The translations under genes and the position numbers were made by a program. This document shows, one piece after another, positions 8,527 through 15,422 of a stretch of 64,000 nucleotides of DNA; within the stretch, counting starts at the first letter, position 1; each line of letters begins with the position of its first letter. The stretch is taken from the NCBI RefSeq assembly GCF_002305875.1, contig NZ_CP022098.1:930001-994000 (forward strand). Reading direction: 5' to 3'. Below the pieces are notes generated by a model. It made no database searches. It worked only from the letters and a program-made list of their open reading frames with translations, and had not been told where the DNA came from. Source of the stretch: Cystobacter fuscus. GTDB taxonomy: Bacteria; Myxococcota; Myxococcia; Myxococcales; Myxococcaceae.

Positions 8527-9366
8527 TCAAGGCGATGAGGCGCGGCCCTTCACCTGGGCGATGTGGGAGTCGATGAGTCGCCGCGCGATGCTCAGGGGCG
8601 GAGGGATGCGGGGCAGTCGGTCCACGCCGAACCAGCCGGCCTCGGCGATCTCCTGGCCATCCACGCGGATCTCCCCGCTGGCGTACTCGGCGGTGAAGCC
8701 CACCATGAGCGAGCGGCCGAAGGGCCAGGGCTGGCTGCCGAAGTAGCGCAGGTTCTTCAGCTCCAGACCCACCTCCTCGCGCACCTCGCGCGCCACCGTC
8801 TCCTCCAGCGACTCGCCCACGTCCACGAAGCCGGCCAGGGTGCTGAAGAAGGCATCGGGGAAGCTCGCGTTGCGCGCGAGCAGCATCTCGTCCCCGCGGC
8901 TGATGAGCACGATGACCGCGGGGGAGATGCGCGGATAGAAGGGCGTGCGGCACGCGGAGCAGCGGCGCGCGCGCTCGCCCGGCGTGAGCACCGTGGGTTG
9001 TGCGCAGCGTCCGCAGAAGCGGTGCAGCAGATCCCACTCGGCGATCGCCAGCGAGCGGCCGACGATGCCGAAGGTGTCCTCGTCCACGCGCGAGTAGAGG
9101 GCGCGTCCGGGGATGAACTTCATGCCAGTGGGGGCCTCGGTGTCCTTGGGCAGGGCGGTGACGTAGCAGTCCACGCCATCGAGCGTGCCGAGGAAGAGGG
9201 TCTGGGTGGCGAGGGAGGGCAGCCGGCCCACGGTGGGCAGCAGCGCGCCGCCCTCGCCCTCGCCGTCGGTGACGAGCAGGTCGAAGCCCCGGGCGGCGAA
9301 GAGCAGGGCGGAGTCACGCGGACGGTCGGGGGCGTCGAATCCAGGAACGAATCGGGAAGGGCTCAC
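8527..9366 (-). CDS. nudC: NAD(+) diphosphatase / NADH pyrophosphatase (Nudix)
   Basis: The 279-residue product has the NudC order: an N-terminal beta domain, a four-cysteine zinc site (CGRC and CSAC), then the Nudix domain with the box GFVDVGESLEETVAREVREE (conserved G, E, REXXEE positions) and, just after it, SQPWPF, the motif diagnostic of NudC rather than other Nudix enzymes. It hydrolyses NAD(H) to nicotinamide mononucleotide and AMP and in some bacteria removes NAD caps from RNA. GTG 9366 (VSPSRFVPG) is chosen; a GTG at 9375 is equally possible. Longer readings would run into the divergent P450 promoter. Confidence 0.93.
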   Translation of the reverse strand: MSPSRFVPGFDAPDRPRDSALLFAARGFDLLVTDGEGEGGALLPTVGRLPSLATQTLFLGTLDGVDCYVTALPKDTEAPTGMKFIPGRALYSRVDEDTFGIVGRSLAIAEWDLLHRFCGRCAQPTVLTPGERARRCSACRTPFYPRISPAVIVLISRGDEMLLARNASFPDAFFSTLAGFVDVGESLEETVAREVREEVGLELKNLRYFGSQPWPFGRSLMVGFTAEYASGEIRVDGQEIAEAGWFGVDRLPRIPPPLSIARRLIDSHIAQVKGRASSP

Positions 9367-9452
9367 GCGCGACACCTTAGCGGACCCGCTACGCTTGCGC
9401 AGGGAACCCCCGAGCCCCCACCTTGGAACCACCCCTTGGAAACACCCCTTCC

Positions 9453-10880
9453 ATGACGCACGTCGCCGCCACCGCCCGCGTTCCTCCCGGCCCCAAGGGG
9501 CACTGGCTCCTCGGCAATCTTCCCGAGCGGAGATCCGACCCGCTCACGCTCTTCCAGCGGGGCCGCGAGCGCTACGGGGACGTGGTGCGCTACCCCATGG
9601 GTCCCCTGCTCATGTACCAGCTCAGCCACCCGGACGACGTCAAACGTGTCCTCGTGGACAACGCGCAGAACTACCAGAAGACCGCGCTGATGCAGCGGCT
9701 GCGGCCCGTGCTGGGCGAAGGGTTGCTCCTGAGCGAAGGGGACTTCTGGAAGCGCCAGCGCCGGCTCGCCCAGCCCGCCTTCCACCGCGAGCGCATGGAG
9801 GACATCGCCGCGCTCATCACCCGGCTCGTCGAGGAGTCGCTGCCGCGCTGGGACGCGCTCGCCGCCCGGGGCGAGCCCTTCGACCTGTGCGCGGAGTTGA
9901 TGCGGCTGGTGCTGTCCATCACCGGCCAGGTGCTCTTCAGCACGGACTTGAGCGGCGCCGCGAACGACATGGCGCGCGCGGTCACCACCGTGCTGGAGGA
10001 ACTCAACCAGCGCGTCCTGTCCGCGCTGCCGCTGCCCTCGCTGCTGCCCCTGCCGGGCCACCTGCGGCTGCGCTCGGCCATCCGCGTGTTGGATCGCATC
10101 GTCTACGGCATCATCGACGGGCGTCACCGAGGCACGGACGCGAGCGGAGATCTCCTCTCCATGCTCATGGCGGCGCGCGACGCGGACACCGGCGAGGGCA
10201 TGAGTGACCGGCAGCTTCGCGACGAGGTGATGACGCTCGTGCTGGCGGGGCACGAGACCACCGCCAACGCGCTCGCGTGGACCTTCCTCCTCTTGCACCA
10301 ACACCCCGAGGCGGCGAAGCGGCTCGTCGAGGAGGTGACGGGCGTGCTGGACGAGCGGACACCCACGTTCCAGGACCTGCCCCGCCTGCGCTACACCGCG
10401 CGCGTCTTCGACGAGTCCATGCGGCTCTATCCCCCCGCCTGGCTCATCAGCCGGGTGGCACTCGCCGATGACGAGCTCGGGGGCTACATGCTGCCCCGGG
10501 GCTCCATCGTCGTCATGTTGCCGTATGTCATCCACCGCCACCCCGCCTTCTGGGAACGTCCGGACTCCTTCGACCCGGACCGCTTCCTGCCCGAGCGCGC
10601 GGGGACGCGTCCGCGTTTCGCCTGGCTGCCCTTCGGGGGTGGACAGCGCATGTGCATCGGCAGTGGGCTCGCCCTGTTGGAGGGGCAGCTCTGCCTGGCA
10701 ATGCTCGCGCGGCGCTACCGCTTCCAACTGGTGCCGGAACACCCCGTCGTTCCCCAGGCGCTGGTGACCTTGCGGCCCCGGTTTGGTTTGCGAGTCATCG
10801 CCCGGCGGCGCGAACCGGGGACGGTGCAGGGGGAAGTGCTTGACGGTGCCGGGCGGGAGCGCTCGGATGCCCGTCCATGA
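9453..10880 (+). CDS. cytochrome P450
   Basis: The 475-residue protein has all the P450 landmarks: a proline-rich start (VPPGPKGHWLLGNLPE), the I-helix oxygen-binding motif AGHETTANALAW beginning at residue 265, the K-helix ExxR as ESMRLYPP (Glu321), the RFLPERA region after the meander, and the heme loop FGGGQRMCIGSGLALLE with the thiolate ligand Cys401. It is soluble, with no membrane anchor. The sequence style is class E (CYP4/CYP102-like), typical of fatty-acid or hydrophobic substrates, but the substrate is unknown and no dedicated redox partner is adjacent. Its stop overlaps the start of an M14 peptidase by four bases, an unusual coupling. Confidence 0.95.
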   Translation: MTHVAATARVPPGPKGHWLLGNLPERRSDPLTLFQRGRERYGDVVRYPMGPLLMYQLSHPDDVKRVLVDNAQNYQKTALMQRLRPVLGEGLLLSEGDFWKRQRRLAQPAFHRERMEDIAALITRLVEESLPRWDALAARGEPFDLCAELMRLVLSITGQVLFSTDLSGAANDMARAVTTVLEELNQRVLSALPLPSLLPLPGHLRLRSAIRVLDRIVYGIIDGRHRGTDASGDLLSMLMAARDADTGEGMSDRQLRDEVMTLVLAGHETTANALAWTFLLLHQHPEAAKRLVEEVTGVLDERTPTFQDLPRLRYTARVFDESMRLYPPAWLISRVALADDELGGYMLPRGSIVVMLPYVIHRHPAFWERPDSFDPDRFLPERAGTRPRFAWLPFGGGQRMCIGSGLALLEGQLCLAMLARRYRFQLVPEHPVVPQALVTLRPRFGLRVIARRREPGTVQGEVLDGAGRERSDARP

Positions 10881-12535
10881 AAGAGTTGCTCACTCGCGCC
10901 GAAGCCACGAACTATCAGGAAACCTCCCGGCACGCCGACGTGCTTGCCTTCGTCGACGCGCTCTGCGCGCGCACGAAGCTCGCGCGGCGCGTGGACTTCG
11001 GACAGAGCGGCGAGGGGCAACCCATGGTCGCGCTCGTGGTGAGTGACCGCAATTGCTTCACCCCCGCGCTCGCGCGCAAGCAGAAGAAGGTCGTGGTGAT
11101 GGTCGAGGCCAACATCCACGCGGGCGAGGTCGAGGGCAAGGAGTCCGTGCTCGCGCTCGCGCGCGACCTCACCCTCACCAAGCTCGGCCAGAAGCTGCTC
11201 GACAAGCTGTGTCTGGTGTTGGTGCCCAACTTCAACCCGGATGGCAACGACCGCATCAGCCCGAACAACCGCAAGCTCAACCTGGCCGAGCTCGAGGGGC
11301 AGGTGAACCCCCCGGGGGGCGTGGGCACGCGCTACACGGGCGAGGGATGGAACCTCAACCGCGACAACATGAAGCAGGAGGCACCCGAGACGCGCTGCCT
11401 GGCGAAGCTCCATCAGGAGTGGTGGCCGCACGTCTTCATCGACTGCCACACCACCGATGGCAGCATCCACGCCTTCGATCTGACGTATGACACGTCTCAC
11501 TCGAACGAGCCGCTCTTCTCCGAGCTGCGCGCCTTCAACCGCGTGATGCTCGACCGCGTGGCCGCGGCGGTGTCCAAGCGTCACGACTTCCAGAGCTTCT
11601 GGTATGGCAATTACAAGGAGGAGGGCAACCCGCGCTCGGGCTGGCACACCTATCCCGCGCTCCCGCGCTTTGGCAGCCATTACCGGGGCCTGCTCGGGCG
11701 TATCGACGTGTTGCTGGAGACCTACAGCTACATCGACTTCCCGCGCCGCTGCGCGGTGATGCGGGCGTGGTTGCTCGAGCTGTTCCGGGATGCCGCGAAG
11801 AACAGCAGCTCCTACCTCGCCATCACCGAGGCGGAGGGGGAGCGCATCCTCGCGCGCGGCGAGTCCCCGGACGTCACGGCGCTCGTGGGCATCAACTACG
11901 GCGTGGCCACTCGCGATGAGAAGGGCGCGCTGGTGTTCGAGTACCCCGCCCACGCGAAGTCCGGCGACGTGGCGGAAATCCTCGCCTTCGACGAGGCGAG
12001 CATCACCGCGCGGCGCTACCCGGGAAAGCGCCCACGCACCTGGCGCATGCCGCACCACCGCACCTTCGTGCCCACCCAGGCGGTGAGCACGCCGTCCGCG
12101 TACCTCGTGCCCGAGTCGCTCGCCACGCGGCTGGAGGGGCACGGCATCCGCTTCGAGCGCCTCACGGCCGCCCAGCGCTTCACGGTCGACAGCTACCGGG
12201 TGGCGCGGCGCGAGGAGACGTTCAGCCCCGACGTGGCCGCCAACGTGCCGCCGCCCGGTGAGGCCGAGGTGCCGCTCAGCCAGAAGCCCAAGCCCGTGCG
12301 CTTCGAGACCGTGCTCACCGTGTCCCCCGAGCGCGCCTCGCGCGAGTTCCCCCCGGGCACGCTGCTCGTCCCCACCGCCCAGCGCGCCGGGACGCTGGCC
12401 GTGTACCTGCTCGAGCCCCACTCCGACGACGGCTTCTGCCGCTGGCAGTTCCTCGACAAGGACATCACCGTGGGTGAGCTGTACCCGGTACACCGCGTGG
12501 TGGTCGCGGGGCCGGTGCCCCGGAAGGCCGAGTGA
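10877..12535 (+). CDS. M14-family zinc carboxypeptidase
   Basis: The 552-residue protein has the M14 peptidase layout: VEANIHAGEVEGKE supplies the first zinc ligands His81 and Glu84 (HxxE), FNPDGNDR and WNLNRD the substrate Arg/Asn region, and IDCHTTDG the third ligand His191. The later part (about residues 310-552) is a beta-rich region seen in long myxobacterial M14 proteins and lacks an obvious catalytic motif. It has no signal peptide, so a cytosolic peptide- or amide-trimming role is likely. ATGA overlap with the P450 stop suggests translational coupling; possible joint action on a small peptide or natural product is inference. Confidence 0.9.
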   Translation: MKELLTRAEATNYQETSRHADVLAFVDALCARTKLARRVDFGQSGEGQPMVALVVSDRNCFTPALARKQKKVVVMVEANIHAGEVEGKESVLALARDLTLTKLGQKLLDKLCLVLVPNFNPDGNDRISPNNRKLNLAELEGQVNPPGGVGTRYTGEGWNLNRDNMKQEAPETRCLAKLHQEWWPHVFIDCHTTDGSIHAFDLTYDTSHSNEPLFSELRAFNRVMLDRVAAAVSKRHDFQSFWYGNYKEEGNPRSGWHTYPALPRFGSHYRGLLGRIDVLLETYSYIDFPRRCAVMRAWLLELFRDAAKNSSSYLAITEAEGERILARGESPDVTALVGINYGVATRDEKGALVFEYPAHAKSGDVAEILAFDEASITARRYPGKRPRTWRMPHHRTFVPTQAVSTPSAYLVPESLATRLEGHGIRFERLTAAQRFTVDSYRVARREETFSPDVAANVPPPGEAEVPLSQKPKPVRFETVLTVSPERASREFPPGTLLVPTAQRAGTLAVYLLEPHSDDGFCRWQFLDKDITVGELYPVHRVVVAGPVPRKAE

Positions 12536-12553
12536 CCAGACAGGTCGGGTGCC

Positions 12554-12943
12554 TCACGGCTTGGGGGGCGGCAACGCCTCGGGCAGTGGCATCCGCACGA
12601 GTTTCAGTCCCCGGGCACCGAGGTCGATGACGGTGAAGCCCTGGCCAGCGACGCGCACCCGCTGGCCCGCGCGGGCCTCTCCCTCCTGTAGCCACGTCTC
12701 CGCCGCCTCGCGCGTGGCGAAGACGTGGTCCACCTTGACGCCCTCGACGGCCGGCGTGGTGAGCTTGCGGAAGTACTCCCGGAATTCGTCGAGCTTGTGC
12801 TGCTCATCGCGTACGAAGAGCAGCGCGGCCGCGCATACCCGGAGCGACTCCTCCTCGAGCGTCCCCTCTGGCTGATTCCTGCTCAGCACCTCCACGGTGC
12901 GCAGCACGGAGTCCACATCGAAGTTCACGTTGTATTTCGTCAT
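12554..12943 (-). CDS. conserved-looking protein of unknown function
   Basis: The 129 residues start MTKYNVNFDVDSVLRTVEVL and form an acidic helical first half, then a short beta-rich second half (RVRVAGQGFTVIDLGARGLKLV) and a proline-rich end. An aromatic/charged stretch with REAAETWLQEG could be a small helical hairpin. No family is recognised, and there is no signal peptide or membrane segment. ATG 12943 is used; the frame stays open upstream only because it crosses the G-run region, where it would encode a poly-proline tract, and that extension is not credible. It is convergent with the M14 peptidase, with 18 bases between the stops. Confidence 0.7.
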   Translation of the reverse strand: MTKYNVNFDVDSVLRTVEVLSRNQPEGTLEEESLRVCAAALLFVRDEQHKLDEFREYFRKLTTPAVEGVKVDHVFATREAAETWLQEGEARAGQRVRVAGQGFTVIDLGARGLKLVRMPLPEALPPPKP

Positions 12944-13035
12944 GGGCGACGGGAGTCCCTGGGGCCACCGCCCCTCGGCTCGGTGCGACAACGGAAGGCT
13001 CATCCTGGACGAAACCCAGTAAAAACGGGTATTTG

Positions 13036-13071
<36 letters not shown>

Positions 13072-13092
13072 CTGTACAAAAGTTCAGTACAG
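13072..13092. promoter_or_regulatory. CTGTAC-N9-GTACAG inverted repeat
   Basis: CTGTAC at 13072-13077 and GTACAG at 13087-13092 form a perfect 6-bp inverted repeat with a 9-bp AT-rich spacer, immediately abutting the G run. The symmetry suits a dimeric repressor in the shared promoter region. The spacing does not fit the Escherichia coli LexA box (CTGT-N8-ACAG). The binding protein is unknown. Confidence 0.4.
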
Positions 13093-13250
13093 TCCTGCCC
13101 CGTGGACGGATTGACCGCCCCTCCTCCCGCGGGCAACCCGCGGATGGGATAGACCCTACTCCAGGAGACCCCTCCTCCCGCAAGCCCGCCCGCCTGATCT
13201 CCGACGGGTGGAGGATGCCCCGCCCCCCGCCTCGTGGCTCCCGGGCTACA

Positions 13251-15416
13251 ATGGCGCACCTCGCCATGGATTCTTCCCCCTCGAACCTCCCCGCGCCCGC
13301 TCTTCATGCCCTCGGACGTTATGAGCTCGTCCATCTGCTCGGGCAGGGCGGCATGGGGGAGGTCTACCTGGCCAAGATTTCCGGCGCGGCGGGCTTCGAG
13401 AAGCCCTGTATCGTCAAGACCGTCCTGCCCGCCCTGCTCAAGGACCGGCAGTTCCTCGATCGCTTCCACCACGAGGCCAAGGTGCTGGTGCACCTGGCGC
13501 ACTCGTCCATCGCTCAGGTCTACGACATGGGCGAGGCCGAGGGCACCTACTACATGGCGCTCGAGTACGTGGCCGGCGTGGATCTCGCCTATCTGCAGGA
13601 GCAGGCGCGCGCCCAGGGCAGGTCCATCCCCGTTCCGGTGGCGCTCTACCTCGGCCAGCGCATCGCCGAGGGGCTCGGCTACGCCCACCGCAAGATGGGC
13701 CCGGACGGCGCCCCACTGGGGATCGTCCACCGGGACGTGTCGCCCCACAACGTGATGGTCTCGTACGAGGGCGAGGTGAAGGTCATCGACTTCGGCCTCG
13801 CCAAGAGCGCCGCGCGCAGCAAGTACACGCTGCCCGCCACCGTCATGGGCAAGCTCGGCTACATGTCTCCCGAACAGGTCCGCGCCGAGTCCGTGGATCA
13901 TCGCACCGACCTCTATTCGTGCGGCGTGGTGGTGTGGGAGCTGCTCGCGGGACGGCCGCTCATCGCCCATGGCACCGTGGGCGAGATGATGGCCGCCATG
14001 ACCCACCCCGCGGTGCCCTCGTTGAGCGAGCTGCGCGCGGACGTCGACCCCGCGCTCGATGCCGCGATCCGCCGCGCCCTGGCCCCCTCGCCCGAGGAGC
14101 GCTATGCCCGCGCGGACGACTTCGCCCGCGCCCTCAACGAGCACTTCCTGCACACCGGCTCCTCCGTGGGCGCCGAGGAGGTGGGCAACTTCGTTCGGGA
14201 GATCTGTCCCGAGGCCTTCGCCTCGCAACGAGAGATCATCAGTCGGCTCACCTCCGCTTCGAGCACCCGCCGCACCCCCTTGCCTCCGGCCGTCGTGTTG
14301 CCCATGAACACGGGGGTTCAGTTCGCACCCACCGAGAACGGGGCCACCCCGGGGACCCTCATTCCGATGGCTTTGCCCCCCGCGCAGGGCCTCGCGGACA
14401 CCCTGATGCGCTCGCCGAGCAGCACCCAGGTGCCCACCGTGGGGGCCTCACCCGAGTCGTTCCAACTTCAGGGCCCCAGCCGCAAGGGATGGCTGGTGGC
14501 CATCTCCCTCGCGGCGCTCGGTCTGATCGGAGCCTCGGCGGGCATCACCGCCGTCGTGATGGAGAACCGGCGGCCATTGCACCAGAGGAGCCCGGATGGC
14601 CGGATGGGTGAGCCCCGTGAGCATCACGGACCCCCGGGACCCCAGTGGCCTGGCGAACACCGCGGACCCCCGGGATCCCAGTGGCCCCCGCCCGGTTCGT
14701 TCGAACCGCCTCCCTCCCCCGGCGAGCCACCCGAAGCCCCCAAGGCCGCGCCCGCACCAGAAGCGATCGCCACGAAACCTTCCATCGCGAAACCCTCCGC
14801 GGTAGCACCCGTTGCCGCCCGGTTCATCTCCGCGGAGAACGTCGCGGCGATCCAGCCCACGGGGTCACCCCATGTCGTTCTCCAGGGGCTCCATTCGGGA
14901 CTCTCCTCCGGCATGGTCCTCCAGGTCGTGGGCGCGCTCACGCGAGATGGCAAGGCGAAGCTGCTCGGCGAGGCCACCGTCCTCAACGTGCTTCCTCGGC
15001 GCGCGACGTTGCGCCTGGACGAGCGCGCGCAGGGCGCGGCGAAGTTCGTGCGCTTCGTGGTGCTTCCCGAGCCGAAGGAGACCCCTGATGAGCCCCCGCG
15101 TACCCCAAGTACCAAGGCCGAGCCAACGACTCCCACCAAGGCACCTGAGCCCCGGCAATTGAGTGGACGTATCGCCCCGCGTGGCCCCTTCGGCCAGAAG
15201 ATCGAACTCACCAACACGGACACCATCATCTGGAGCGATTGCATCCTCGTGACCGGAGGCCGGGATGTGTACAAGCTCGGAGGCATGGCGCCCCAGGGCT
15301 CGCGGGAGATTCCCCTGACCGCGTTCGAGAAGGGCGGGCGCGAGGTCCCCTTCGTGAACAGGAATCGCCTGGGCCTGTTCTGCGCCGAGGGCCAGCGGGA
15401 GTTTCCCCTTCGGTAG
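13251..15416 (+). CDS. membrane Ser/Thr protein kinase with Pro-rich linker
   Basis: From ATG 13251 the protein has 721 residues. The kinase domain spans about residues 20-295: glycine loop LLGQGGMGEVYLAK, catalytic loop IVHRDVSPHNVM (with the Ser-Pro-His variant common in myxobacterial kinases), DFGLAK, and the activation-segment end GYMSPEQ. One transmembrane helix follows at about 412-436 (GWLVAISLAALGLIGASAGI), then a Gly/Pro/His-rich linker with the repeat GPPG, and a C-terminal extracytoplasmic beta-rich domain that ends RNRLGLFCAEGQ and has two cysteines. The external domain may be the sensor. The exact start is uncertain: ATG 13215 and 13266 are in frame, and 13215 has GGAGG with no spacing. 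Its stop is six bases from that of the TonB receptor. Confidence 0.9.
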   Translation: MAHLAMDSSPSNLPAPALHALGRYELVHLLGQGGMGEVYLAKISGAAGFEKPCIVKTVLPALLKDRQFLDRFHHEAKVLVHLAHSSIAQVYDMGEAEGTYYMALEYVAGVDLAYLQEQARAQGRSIPVPVALYLGQRIAEGLGYAHRKMGPDGAPLGIVHRDVSPHNVMVSYEGEVKVIDFGLAKSAARSKYTLPATVMGKLGYMSPEQVRAESVDHRTDLYSCGVVVWELLAGRPLIAHGTVGEMMAAMTHPAVPSLSELRADVDPALDAAIRRALAPSPEERYARADDFARALNEHFLHTGSSVGAEEVGNFVREICPEAFASQREIISRLTSASSTRRTPLPPAVVLPMNTGVQFAPTENGATPGTLIPMALPPAQGLADTLMRSPSSTQVPTVGASPESFQLQGPSRKGWLVAISLAALGLIGASAGITAVVMENRRPLHQRSPDGRMGEPREHHGPPGPQWPGEHRGPPGSQWPPPGSFEPPPSPGEPPEAPKAAPAPEAIATKPSIAKPSAVAPVAARFISAENVAAIQPTGSPHVVLQGLHSGLSSGMVLQVVGALTRDGKAKLLGEATVLNVLPRRATLRLDERAQGAAKFVRFVVLPEPKETPDEPPRTPSTKAEPTTPTKAPEPRQLSGRIAPRGPFGQKIELTNTDTIIWSDCILVTGGRDVYKLGGMAPQGSREIPLTAFEKGGREVPFVNRNRLGLFCAEGQREFPLR

Positions 15417-15422
15417 TGCGCG

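Noticed and set aside
13072..13092. A LexA (SOS) box at the palindrome
   Set aside because: The distance between the CTGT and ACAG ends is 13 bp rather than 8, and no SOS gene is adjacent.
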